A program made the position numbers and the translations under genes. DNA of 35,127 bases from an uncultured Clostridia bacterium (lineage in GTDB: Bacteria; Bacillota; Clostridia; Oscillospirales; Acutalibacteraceae), in NCBI GenBank assembly GCA_945988915.1, contig CAMFTS010000003.1, positions 1 to 35,127 on the forward strand. Direction: 5' to 3'. Under the pieces are notes generated by a model. The model did not search any database. It saw nothing but the letters and a program-made list of their open reading frames with translations, and was not told where the DNA came from. Shown here piece by piece: positions 17,272 to 26,768 of this stretch (positions are counted from its first letter, which is position 1; each line of letters opens with the position of its first letter).

Positions 17272-18588
17272 ATGAATTCAAGCTTATACGAAAAATTGAT
17301 TGCCCGTGAGGAGAAGTTATCACTTGTCGGTCTTGGTTATGTCGGAATGCCTATTGCGGTTGCATTCGCAAAAAAGATTGATGTTATCGGCTTCGACCTG
17401 AATGCAGCAAAGATTGAGCTTTACAAAAACGGTGTCGATCCTACCCGTGAGGTCGGTGATGAGGCTATCAAAGCAACAACAGTTGACTTTACTGCTGACG
17501 AAACAAAACTTCGTGAAGCAAAGTTCCATATCGTTGCAGTTCCTACTCCTGTTAATGATGACCATACACCTGATTTGTCACCTGTTGAAGGTGCAAGTGA
17601 AATCCTCGGCAGAAACCTTACAAAGGGTTCTGTTGTTGTGTTTGAATCAACTGTTTATCCGGGTGTTACAGAAGATGTTTGTGTTCCGATTCTGGAACGC
17701 GAATCAGGACTTAAATGCGGCGTTGACTTTAAAATCGGTTATTCTCCTGAAAGAATAAACCCCGGCGATAAGGTTCACCGTTTGGAAACAATTAAGAAAA
17801 TTGTTTCAGGTATGGATGAAGAGTCATTAGATGAAATTGCAAAGGTTTATGAACTTGTAGTTGAAGCAGGTGTACACAGAGCAGAAAGCATTAAAGTTGC
17901 CGAAGCAGCAAAGGTTATTGAAAACAGTCAGAGAGATATTAACATTGCTTTTATGAATGAGCTTTCAATTATTTTCAACAAGATGGGCATTGATACTCAG
18001 TCAGTTCTCAGAGCCGCAGGAACAAAATGGAATTTCCTTAAATTCTTCCCGGGTCTTGTCGGCGGACATTGCATCGGTGTTGACCCCTATTATCTGACAT
18101 ATAAGGCTGAAATGTTAGGTTATCACAGCCAGATTATACTTTCGGGCCGCCGTATAAATGATGATATGGGTAAATATGTTGCAGAAAATGTTGTTAAGAA
18201 GTTGATTGCGGCTGACAAAACTGTCCGCAACGCTCGTGTTGCTGTTCTTGGATTTACTTTCAAGGAAAATTGTCCCGATACCCGTAACACTAAGATTATT
18301 GATATTGTAAACGAGTTGCGTGAATACGGAATTGAACCTGTTATTGCCGATCCGACTGCTGATGCTGATGAGGCAAAGAAGCTTTACGGTATTGAATTTG
18401 TTGATATTAACACAATTAAGAATATGGACGCAGTTATATTGGCTGTTGCACATACAGAATTTGAAAAATTGACAATGAGCGATATCGATTCATTGTACGG
18501 CGAAGGCAAAAAGGTATTGGTTGATGTTAAAGGCTTGCTTAACCGTAAAGAATACGAAGATGCAGGTTACAGCTATTGGAGATTATAA
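17272..18588 (+). CDS. Nucleotide sugar 6-dehydrogenase (TviB/WbpO-like)
   Basis: SLVGLGYVGMPIAVAFAKK; FHIVAVPTPVNDDHTPDLSPVEGAS; ESTVYPGVTED; GYSPERINPGDK; FFPGLVGGHCIGVDPYYLTYKAEMLGYHSQIILSGR. Confidence 0.93.
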   Translation: MNSSLYEKLIAREEKLSLVGLGYVGMPIAVAFAKKIDVIGFDLNAAKIELYKNGVDPTREVGDEAIKATTVDFTADETKLREAKFHIVAVPTPVNDDHTPDLSPVEGASEILGRNLTKGSVVVFESTVYPGVTEDVCVPILERESGLKCGVDFKIGYSPERINPGDKVHRLETIKKIVSGMDEESLDEIAKVYELVVEAGVHRAESIKVAEAAKVIENSQRDINIAFMNELSIIFNKMGIDTQSVLRAAGTKWNFLKFFPGLVGGHCIGVDPYYLTYKAEMLGYHSQIILSGRRINDDMGKYVAENVVKKLIAADKTVRNARVAVLGFTFKENCPDTRNTKIIDIVNELREYGIEPVIADPTADADEAKKLYGIEFVDINTIKNMDAVILAVAHTEFEKLTMSDIDSLYGEGKKVLVDVKGLLNRKEYEDAGYSYWRL

Positions 18589-18597
18589 TATAAAACC

Positions 18598-18630
18598 ATT
18601 TGCTCTCTGTATTTAACGCAGAGAGCAAAT
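18598..18630 (+). other. Intercistronic 12-bp perfect hairpin without T-tract (mRNA processing/stability candidate)
   Basis: ATTTGCTCTCTG (18598-18609) - TATTTAACG - CAGAGAGCAAAT (18619-18630), just before the RBS of the next gene. Confidence 0.85.
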
Positions 18631-18645
18631 ATCGGAGGATAAATA

Positions 18646-19620
18646 ATGAGTTATACAGAATTGAAGTTTCCGGAAAATTCACTTTTCCTTGTAACAGGCG
18701 CAGCAGGATTCATCGGCTCAAATCTTTGCGAGGCAATACTTAATTTGGGCTATCGTGTTCGTGCTTTAGATGACTTGTCAACAGGCAAACAGAAGAATAT
18801 TGATATATTCCTTGATAATCCGAATTATGAGTTCGTAAAAGGTGATATTAAGGATTTGAATACTTGCTTGGAAGCTTGTGAAGGCGTAGATTATGTTTTA
18901 AATCAGGCTGCTTGGGGCAGTGTTCCGCGCAGTATTGAGATGCCTTTGTTCTATTGTGCAAATAATATTCAGGGTACATTGAATATGCTTGAAGCGGCTC
19001 GTCAAAAAGGTGTTAAAAAATTCGTTTACGCTTCATCTTCATCTGTATATGGCGATGAGCCGGTCCTTCCAAAGAGGGAAGGCGTTGAAGGTAATTTACT
19101 TTCTCCGTATGCGGTTACAAAGCGCTGCGACGAAGAATGGGCAAAACAGTACACAAAGCATTACGGCCTTGATACATACGGTATGAGATATTTCAATGTA
19201 TTTGGCCGTCGTCAGGACCCTGACGGTGCTTATGCGGCTGTTATCCCGAAATTCCTCAAATTATTGCTTAACGGCGAAGCTCCCACAATAAACGGTGACG
19301 GAAAACAGAGCCGTGATTTCACTTATATTGAAAATGTTATTGAAGCAAATCTTAAAGCTTGTCTTGCACCGTCTGAAGCTGCCGGTCAGGCATTTAATAT
19401 TGCTTACGGCGGTCGTGAATATTTAATAGATATTTATTACGGCTTGACTAAGGCTCTCGGTGTAGATATCGAACCGAATTTCGGACCGGACAGAGCAGGC
19501 GATATTAAACACAGCAACGCTGATATAAGCAAAGCGAGAGAACTCTTGGGATATGACCCCGATTGGAGCTTTGAAAGAGGTATAGATGCTGCAATTGAGT
19601 GGTATAAGGAGAATTTGTAA
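18646..19620 (+). CDS. NAD-dependent nucleotide-sugar 4-epimerase (TviC/WbpP-like)
   Basis: FLVTGAAGFIGSNLCEAIL; YASSSSVYGDEPVLPKREG; SPYAVTKRCDE; YFNVFGRRQDPDGAYAAVIPKF. Confidence 0.93.
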   Translation: MSYTELKFPENSLFLVTGAAGFIGSNLCEAILNLGYRVRALDDLSTGKQKNIDIFLDNPNYEFVKGDIKDLNTCLEACEGVDYVLNQAAWGSVPRSIEMPLFYCANNIQGTLNMLEAARQKGVKKFVYASSSSVYGDEPVLPKREGVEGNLLSPYAVTKRCDEEWAKQYTKHYGLDTYGMRYFNVFGRRQDPDGAYAAVIPKFLKLLLNGEAPTINGDGKQSRDFTYIENVIEANLKACLAPSEAAGQAFNIAYGGREYLIDIYYGLTKALGVDIEPNFGPDRAGDIKHSNADISKARELLGYDPDWSFERGIDAAIEWYKENL

Positions 19621-19622
19621 TT

Positions 19623-20207
19623 ATGGCAAAACGAGGCAGAGATGTCTTTGCAAAGGTTAGCATTGTTTTGAATATTCTTTCTGCTTTATATAAGTTAATG
19701 CCGTTGGGTATGAGAAAAAGAGCTTTTGAAAGACATAGAAATACCCGAGGGAAGCTTGGTCTTGGCATCAGATATGCTATTCTTAAAGCGACAGCATATG
19801 AATGTGGAGATAACATAGCTGTTTATCCCGGTGTTTATATGTTCAATATTGAGAATTTATCAATCGGCAATAATGTCAGTATTCATCCGATGTGCTACAT
19901 TGAGTGCGGATACGAAAAGGGAGCAGTAACCATTAAAGACGATGTATCTGTTGCTCACGGCACAACATTGATGAGTACAAGCCATATTTACGATGGCTTA
20001 GATACTCTTATCAAGGATAAGGGTGTTACTTGTGAGCCTGTTATTATTGAGAATAATGTTTGGATAGGTTCAAAGGTTACTGTTACGGCAGGAACAAAAA
20101 TTGCTTCCGGCTGTGTAATAGGCGCAAATGCGGTAGTAACAAAGGATACTGAAGAAAATGGCGTGTATGTCGGTATTCCTGCGAAGCTGATAAAAATAAG
20201 AGAATAG
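19623..20207 (+). CDS. Hexapeptide-repeat (left-handed beta-helix) acyltransferase
   Basis: LSIGNNVSIHPMCYIECGYEKGAVTIKDDVSVAHGTTLMSTSH...VIIENNVWIGSKVTVTAGTKIASGCVIGANAVVTKD. Confidence 0.93.
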   Translation: MAKRGRDVFAKVSIVLNILSALYKLMPLGMRKRAFERHRNTRGKLGLGIRYAILKATAYECGDNIAVYPGVYMFNIENLSIGNNVSIHPMCYIECGYEKGAVTIKDDVSVAHGTTLMSTSHIYDGLDTLIKDKGVTCEPVIIENNVWIGSKVTVTAGTKIASGCVIGANAVVTKDTEENGVYVGIPAKLIKIRE

Positions 20208-20243
20208 ATTTTATTAAAATCAATAATCGGAGGGTAGAAAAAT

Positions 20244-21368
20244 ATGAAGGTTGTGTTTGTGCATGATCATAAGTTCAGAAGAATAAACGGAAAAATTTAC
20301 TCTCCGGGCGGATTGCCGAATGATGTTCTTACAAGATATGTTAATTGCTTTGAGAATTTAGTCGTTATCGGTCGTATCATTGATGAGGAAAAGGTCAATG
20401 CAAGTTACAGTTATATATCAAATCCAAATATAACCGTAGTGACAAATTCGGAGATGGAAGAGCAAATTAAAACTGCAAGTGCGGTAATCGCAAGATTACC
20501 GAGCATAAACGGATATAAAGCAGTTTTTCTTGCCGAAAAATATAAAAAACCGCTTTTAGCGGAGGTTGTGGGCTGCACATTTGATGCGTATTGGAATTAC
20601 GGGATTAAAGGTAAGCTTTTAGCATTACCGGCATATTTGCTTATGAGATATTGTGTGCGTAAGGCTCCGTATGCTGTATATGTAACCTCTGAATTTTTAC
20701 AGAAAAAATATCCTAACAAAGGCAAAACCGCATCAATTTCAAATGTTACAATTAAGGCAACAACACAGGAAGTTATAGAGCAGAGGCTGAGAAAAATAAA
20801 CAGCGACAGCGATACTGTTGTTTTAGGCACGGCAGGTGCTGTTGATGTTGAGTACAAAGGTCAGGAATTTGTAATTAAAGCAATTTCCGAAATAATTAAA
20901 AAAACCGGAAAAAATGTTCGCTATGAGCTTGCCGGCTCCGGCAGTCCCGAAAGACTAAAGAGAATTGCAGAAGAATGTAAAGTTACTGATAATACCGAGT
21001 TTAAAGGTATTATTAAGCATGATGATATGAACGATTGGTTAGATTCTGTTGACATTTATATACAACCGAGCTTAACCGAAGGTCTTCCGAGAGCAGTTGT
21101 TGAAGCAATGAGCAGAGGATTGCCTTGTATTGCAACTGACTGCGGGGGCAATTCGGAGTTAATAGAAAAGCAATACTTATATAATAAAAATAACAAGAGT
21201 ATTATTCCTGATTTGATTTGCGAACGTATAGAGCTTATCGAAAAAGATTTAGTTTCTGTCGCACAGCGTAATTTCGACTTGGCAAACAGTGAATACAGTA
21301 TTGAAATATTAAATAAACGAAGAGAAGATTTCTTTAAGGATTTTATAAAAGAGTACAATTTATTGTAA
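20244..21368 (+). CDS. Glycosyltransferase family 4-like
   Basis: VRYELAGSGSPERLKRIAEECKV, DIYIQPSLTEGLPRAVVEAMSRGLPCIATDCGGNSELI. Confidence 0.9.
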   Translation: MKVVFVHDHKFRRINGKIYSPGGLPNDVLTRYVNCFENLVVIGRIIDEEKVNASYSYISNPNITVVTNSEMEEQIKTASAVIARLPSINGYKAVFLAEKYKKPLLAEVVGCTFDAYWNYGIKGKLLALPAYLLMRYCVRKAPYAVYVTSEFLQKKYPNKGKTASISNVTIKATTQEVIEQRLRKINSDSDTVVLGTAGAVDVEYKGQEFVIKAISEIIKKTGKNVRYELAGSGSPERLKRIAEECKVTDNTEFKGIIKHDDMNDWLDSVDIYIQPSLTEGLPRAVVEAMSRGLPCIATDCGGNSELIEKQYLYNKNNKSIIPDLICERIELIEKDLVSVAQRNFDLANSEYSIEILNKRREDFFKDFIKEYNLL

Positions 21369-21378
21369 AGGGTTCAAA

Positions 21379-22806
21379 ATGAGAAATAATAAAATTTCAA
21401 TTAAGAATATCAGTATAATGTTTGTTACTATTGTTCTTACAATAGTGACATATCTTTTATATTTTCAAGAAATAATCGGAACTCAACATGAGCTTAAAGT
21501 TGCAGGTGCCTTATATATTGTCGGATTTTTAATCGGTCTTATAATAATAAAAATTAAAACAGGAACTTATGCAAGCTTAATGACTTTCTTTTGGGTATCA
21601 TTCTTTTTGTTCCACGGAAGTCAGGTAGTTCTGAAAATTTTCGGAATGGGTAATTATAAATCTTTTGACTTGTTCGATTTCTATTCGATGAGCAGTATTA
21701 TTAAAGCAACATATTACAGCACAATTTGTGAGCTGATGTTTTGCTTCGGTATCTTGCTTAACAGAAAGATGTCTTCCAAAAAACGATATGTTTCTTATAA
21801 TAATTACATCACGGTTATTAAGGATTTTTCAAAGATATTACTTCTTGTGTCGGCTGTTCCGTTTGCATTTTATATTATCTTGGTCTTAAGAACAGGTGTT
21901 ACGGAAGGATATGGCGCTATCAATGATTATTCAAACTATGGCAATGCAAGAATGATGAAAATTTTATTGATTTTTGTTGATATGTTTATCATTGGGGCAT
22001 TTTTCTTAATGATTTCATCTTATAAGAAAAAAACAGTTTATTATCCGATTGTTGCAGTAATTCTGTTATATTGTCTTGTGCTGTTGGCATTAGGCGAAAG
22101 AACAGAGCCTACAAGCTTGATTGTTCTTATTCTTTGGATTGACAACTACTTGTGCTTAATGTCAGGTAATGTTTCCGGTGCAAGACGCAAAAGAATTGTT
22201 GCCGGTACTGTTCTCGGAATTTTGATTTTGGTTTTCCCTTCAATTATGGCATTAAGACACAACGGTATCATTACTGTATCTGCATTGGTTAGTAATATTC
22301 GCAGAAACGGCGTGTGGGAATCGGTACAAGAATCAATTGCCGGTTTAGGTTACAGTATGTTACCTCTTATTGAGGTGCGTCGTTTTGTTGAAAACGGTGA
22401 ACCGTTAAGATACGGACTTACATATCTTGCCAGTCTTACAAATGTAGTTCCGGGATTGGGCTTTGCAAAGGCTAATGCAAACTTAGCTACTTGGCTTATG
22501 CAAAAAATGCATTTGGGATACGGTCCGGGCTTCTCTATGGCGGCAGAAGCATATTTGAACTTTAAAAACTTCCCGTTTCCTATGATTATTTTCGGATATC
22601 TTATTTCTAAAATACTTATGTGGAAAAATAATGAAATAGATTTAAGAAAACTGATAAGAGGTATGGCATTTGTAATTACATGCTTGACCTTGCCTCGAAG
22701 AGAATTGTGCGGTCGAGTCAGAGATATAGCTTATTTAGTAATTCTGTTACCTCTTGTTATTGATTTTGTATATCAAAAAAGACAAAAAAAATCAAAACAG
22801 TATTGA
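21379..22806 (+). CDS. O-antigen/capsule repeat-unit polymerase (Wzy-like)
   Basis: Multi-TM ~475 aa; LALGERTEPTSLIVLILWIDNYL, LTYLASLTNVVPGLGFAKANANLATWLM, FSMAAEAYLNF resemble oligosaccharide repeat unit polymerases. Confidence 0.8.
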   Translation: MRNNKISIKNISIMFVTIVLTIVTYLLYFQEIIGTQHELKVAGALYIVGFLIGLIIIKIKTGTYASLMTFFWVSFFLFHGSQVVLKIFGMGNYKSFDLFDFYSMSSIIKATYYSTICELMFCFGILLNRKMSSKKRYVSYNNYITVIKDFSKILLLVSAVPFAFYIILVLRTGVTEGYGAINDYSNYGNARMMKILLIFVDMFIIGAFFLMISSYKKKTVYYPIVAVILLYCLVLLALGERTEPTSLIVLILWIDNYLCLMSGNVSGARRKRIVAGTVLGILILVFPSIMALRHNGIITVSALVSNIRRNGVWESVQESIAGLGYSMLPLIEVRRFVENGEPLRYGLTYLASLTNVVPGLGFAKANANLATWLMQKMHLGYGPGFSMAAEAYLNFKNFPFPMIIFGYLISKILMWKNNEIDLRKLIRGMAFVITCLTLPRRELCGRVRDIAYLVILLPLVIDFVYQKRQKKSKQY

Positions 22807-22825
22807 TATTTCGTCGGAGGGTTTT

Positions 22826-23941
22826 ATGATTAGAGTGCTTCATGTGTTATCCAAATTAGAAAAAGGCGGAGCAGAATCGCGTATCCTTGAAATGCAAAGA
22901 AATTTGTATGATAAAGGTGTTGTTTTTGATTATTTACTCAGAGATGGCGGTAACCACTTTTTTACTCAAGAAGCATTAAGTATGGGAAGTACCATACATG
23001 TAATTAAAAGACCTAATGCTCTGGGAATGATTTCATACATTCTTAAGATTCGAAAATTAGTAAAAAATCAATACAGCATTGTTCATTCTCATCTTGCAGG
23101 ATTTTCAGGCTTTATTTTATTTGGCGCAAAGTTAGGCGGTGTTAAAACAAGAATTGCTCATTTACGCTCCGGCCCGCTTCAATCTGATGTAAAGAATTTT
23201 TCATTTAAACGCAAGTTAATGCTTAAGTTTTATCAATTATTATTAAATTTTACCGCAACAGATTTAGTGTCTTGCAGTACAGATGCAGCTTTATATCTTT
23301 TCGGCGAAAAAGCCGTGAAAAAGGGCAAGGTTACTTATATCAGAAATGCAGTTGATTTCAATAGATTTATCGTTGAAAAATCAGCTGACAGCATCAGAGA
23401 AGAATACCAAATTGATAAAGCTGCAACAGTATTTGTAAATGTCGGCAACCTGTTACCTGTAAAGAATCAGACTTATCTTGCGGAAGTATTCAATGAATAT
23501 TGCAAATACAATGAAAATGCAGTTTTGCTCATTGCCGGTGAAGGCTCGGAAAGAAAGAACATTGAGCAGAAAATAAATGACCTGAATAATAATAAAATAA
23601 GGCTGCTCGGAAGATGTGACCGCGTGCCTGAATTGTTAAGCATTGCGGATTACTTCGTTATGACTTCAAAATATGAGGGTGTTCCGGGTGCCGCAATTGA
23701 GGCAATGGCATCGGGTGTACCTTGCTATCTTTCCGATAAGATTACCCGTGATATTGATTTCGGTGAAAATATTACAAGATATTTTTCAATTTCAGACGAT
23801 GCATCTGAAGTTGCAGAATTGATTTTTAACACTCAGGACAAAATGGAACATTCAAAAGAAAAGTTTCAAGAAATCTTAAATAATAACGGCTATGAAATCA
23901 ATGAGGCATGTACCCGGATGTTAAAGATTTATGAGTCGTAA
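22826..23941 (+). CDS. Glycosyltransferase family 4-like
   Basis: RBS GGAGGG before ATG 22826; VLHVLSKLEKGGAESRILEMQRNL; VFVNVGNLLPVKNQTYLAEVF; DYFVMTSKYEGVPGAAIEAMASGVPCYLSD. Confidence 0.93.
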   Translation: MIRVLHVLSKLEKGGAESRILEMQRNLYDKGVVFDYLLRDGGNHFFTQEALSMGSTIHVIKRPNALGMISYILKIRKLVKNQYSIVHSHLAGFSGFILFGAKLGGVKTRIAHLRSGPLQSDVKNFSFKRKLMLKFYQLLLNFTATDLVSCSTDAALYLFGEKAVKKGKVTYIRNAVDFNRFIVEKSADSIREEYQIDKAATVFVNVGNLLPVKNQTYLAEVFNEYCKYNENAVLLIAGEGSERKNIEQKINDLNNNKIRLLGRCDRVPELLSIADYFVMTSKYEGVPGAAIEAMASGVPCYLSDKITRDIDFGENITRYFSISDDASEVAELIFNTQDKMEHSKEKFQEILNNNGYEINEACTRMLKIYES

Positions 23942-23957
23942 TTTCTGTGAATTACGA
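23936..23957 (+). other. Hairpin overlapping the glycosyltransferase stop codon
   Basis: TCGTAATT - TCTGTG - AATTACGA, 8-bp stem, no T-tract. Confidence 0.5.
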
Positions 23958-24117
23958 TGTCGGAAAACTAAAAAATCTACTGTGCATCAAACAAGAGTGA
24001 GTCGGTTTCAGAAAAGTTTTACGGCAAAAATCATATGGAATTACCGCCTCAAAGAGAAAGAATAACATATGTATGTCAACAATCGGAACAGTGAATAACG
24101 GTAGGGGAGAAGATAAA

Positions 24118-25575
24118 TTGAAAACCAACGCTACGAAGAATTATATATACAATACATTGTATAAAGTGCTGACAATGTTAACTCCGCTTATAACTGCACC
24201 TTTTTTGGCAAGAGTTATAGGAAAGGATAATGTTGGTATATATTCATTTACCTTTTCCATTGCTTACAACTTTTCATTAGTTGCAAAGCTTGGACTCATA
24301 AATTACGGCAGTCGGGCAATTGCAAAAGTGCGTGATGATAAAATCAAGCGCTCGGAAACATTTTCACAGATTTTCTATCTTCAAATTGTTACAACTGTAA
24401 TTGCAACATTAGCTTATTACATTTTTGTTCTTTCCTTTGCAAAGGAATATAAAACTATTCTCCTTATCAACGGTATATATGTTTTCAGTATTTCATTTGA
24501 TATTGACTGGCTGTTTTACGGACTCGAAGACTTTAAAACCGTTTCTTTAAGAAATACATTTGTAAAATTAGTAACGGTTGTTTCTATTCTTGCTTTCGTA
24601 AGAAAAGAAAACGGATTAATGACTTATGTTATCATTATGATTTTAAGTGATATTCTCCGATTTGCTTCAATGTGGCTTAAGTTCGGTAAATCTACTTATC
24701 TTTCAAAAGCATCGGCAAAAGCGGTGTTTTCTCACTTTAAACCAACTTTAGTGCTGTTTATTCCTGTTATTGCGACAAGTATTTATCGTTCTATGGATAA
24801 AATTATGCTTGGTGCTCTGTCTGATATGGGAGAGACGGGATTATATGAATATTCAGAAAAAATAGTATATATGCTGCTTGGCTTTGTCACATCGCTTGAA
24901 GTGGTAATGATGCCCCGCATTTCAAATATGCTGGAAAAAGGCGAGAAGGACTCTGCATTTAAGAGTATTCAGCAGTCAATGACCTTTGTTGTTGCATTGA
25001 CTTGTGCAATGGCTTTCGGCATTTCCGGCATTACAAACAGATTTATTCCTTTGTTTTACGGAGAAGAATTCGACGGTTGCAGGGCTTTGCTGCCGCCGCT
25101 TGCCATAACTCTTATATTTATCGGTTGGGCTAATGTTATTCGTACACAATATATTATGCCCAAAGGTAAGGATAAAATTTATGTTATTTCGACAGTTATC
25201 GGTGCAGTTGTAAACTTAATTGCAAACTTTATATTTATACCGATGTTTAACGCAATGGGCGCGGTAATCGGAACAATAGCAGCTGAGCTCAGCGTTGCAA
25301 TTTATTTGACAGTTATCGTTTCAAAAAAACTTCCGATTCGCTCTTATTTGAAAAACACATTTGCATTCCCGATTATCGGTGTGCTGATGTGGTTCAGCGT
25401 TGACCAAATCGGCAAACATATTGATAATATTTATATATCGTTATTTGTGCAAATCGTCTTCGGCGGAGTATTCTTTATTGCATTATCAATGCTGTTTATT
25501 TACTTTAGTCAACCTGAACTGTTTGATGCGTTTAAGAAGACGGTTACAAAGATTATTAGGAGGATATCAAAATGA
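24118..25575 (+). CDS. Polysaccharide flippase (Wzx-like)
   Basis: Multi-TM; NYIYNTLYKVLTMLTPLITAPFLARVIGKDNVGIYSFTFSIAYNF. Probable TTG start at 24118 after AGGGGAGA; listed ATG at 24073 is an alternative. Confidence 0.9.
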   Translation: MKTNATKNYIYNTLYKVLTMLTPLITAPFLARVIGKDNVGIYSFTFSIAYNFSLVAKLGLINYGSRAIAKVRDDKIKRSETFSQIFYLQIVTTVIATLAYYIFVLSFAKEYKTILLINGIYVFSISFDIDWLFYGLEDFKTVSLRNTFVKLVTVVSILAFVRKENGLMTYVIIMILSDILRFASMWLKFGKSTYLSKASAKAVFSHFKPTLVLFIPVIATSIYRSMDKIMLGALSDMGETGLYEYSEKIVYMLLGFVTSLEVVMMPRISNMLEKGEKDSAFKSIQQSMTFVVALTCAMAFGISGITNRFIPLFYGEEFDGCRALLPPLAITLIFIGWANVIRTQYIMPKGKDKIYVISTVIGAVVNLIANFIFIPMFNAMGAVIGTIAAELSVAIYLTVIVSKKLPIRSYLKNTFAFPIIGVLMWFSVDQIGKHIDNIYISLFVQIVFGGVFFIALSMLFIYFSQPELFDAFKKTVTKIIRRISK

Positions 25576-26756
25576 ATCATATAGTTCTTGTATCAAAAGA
25601 TGCGATGCTACCTGATTATTTACCGCAATACGGTAACAAATATTGGGAAACTCCGAATATTGATGATCTGGCAGAAAAAGGAACGGTGTTTAATCAGCAC
25701 TATACAGCAGCGCCGTCAACGGCTATGGCATTTACAAGTATGTTTACCGGTCTTTTTCCGTATCAGCTTGACAGAAAAGATTATACGGAAGTTGAGGAAT
25801 ACAACCAAGGTACAACACTTTTTGATGAAATGTATGAGCGTGGATATGAATGTCATCTTTTATGGAGCTCAAATTATATAAAAATGGCGGACCGTTTTTC
25901 AAAGTGCTACGGAAAGCATACCATTCGCCACGAAGATATGAAATTCAATCAGTCGGTTGGCGTTCATATGCCGAGAGATGAGCAGAGAAATAACTTAGTA
26001 CCTGATGACGAAAAGTCGAAAGAGGTAATGGAATATTTAGTCAGCGTTTTAGATTCTATTGATACGAGTCATCCGATATTCCTTTGGGTACATTTACCGC
26101 ATGTATTATTGGGCAGATGCGGATACGGTCAGGATATAGACCTCTTTGACGAATTTATTGGTGAAATAAGAAAGCGCTTTGGTGATGAAGGCATATATAT
26201 TACCGCCGACCACGGCAATATGAACGGTTATAAAGGAAAAACAACATATGGCTTTGATGTTAATCAGCCGGCAATAAAAATTCCGCTTATTGCTCCTCGT
26301 CTGGAAGGAAAGGAAAGCATTGATTTCCCAACAAGTAATGCTCAGTTAATGGATATTATTTTAAATAACAGGGTTGAAAAACAGGAGTTTATTATAAGCG
26401 ATACTCAATACTACGCACAGCCATACAGAAAAATAGCAATTATAAGAGGAAAATACAAGTATATATATAATAAATTTGAGAAAAACGAAGAGCTGTATGA
26501 TTTGGATTTTGACCCGAATGAGAATATCAACCTGTTAGATAAATTGCTCTACGACACAGACAGAAACCGTTATGTCAACGTTTCACAAGTCATCTTTTAT
26601 CCGTGGATGGACGAAGCTATGGAAAATTATCAGCATATAAAAGAATTCTTTGATTCAATTTGGAAAACTGCCGATAAAGCTACTGAAACAAAGAATTATA
26701 TCATAAGAAAGTTGAAAAATTTTAAGGCTTTGATAAAAAGAAATCTTGGAATATAA
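25572..26756 (+). CDS. Sulfatase-fold (alkaline phosphatase superfamily) enzyme with Thr at nucleophile position; candidate phospho-/phosphonotransferase or hydrolase
   Basis: NIDDLAEKGTVFNQHYTAAPSTAMAFTSMFTGLFPYQL; YITADHGNMNG; KYIYNKFEKNEELYDLDFDPNENINLL. ATGA overlap with the flippase gene. Confidence 0.85.
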   Translation: MNHIVLVSKDAMLPDYLPQYGNKYWETPNIDDLAEKGTVFNQHYTAAPSTAMAFTSMFTGLFPYQLDRKDYTEVEEYNQGTTLFDEMYERGYECHLLWSSNYIKMADRFSKCYGKHTIRHEDMKFNQSVGVHMPRDEQRNNLVPDDEKSKEVMEYLVSVLDSIDTSHPIFLWVHLPHVLLGRCGYGQDIDLFDEFIGEIRKRFGDEGIYITADHGNMNGYKGKTTYGFDVNQPAIKIPLIAPRLEGKESIDFPTSNAQLMDIILNNRVEKQEFIISDTQYYAQPYRKIAIIRGKYKYIYNKFEKNEELYDLDFDPNENINLLDKLLYDTDRNRYVNVSQVIFYPWMDEAMENYQHIKEFFDSIWKTADKATETKNYIIRKLKNFKALIKRNLGI

Positions 26757-26768
26757 AAGGAGTAAATA

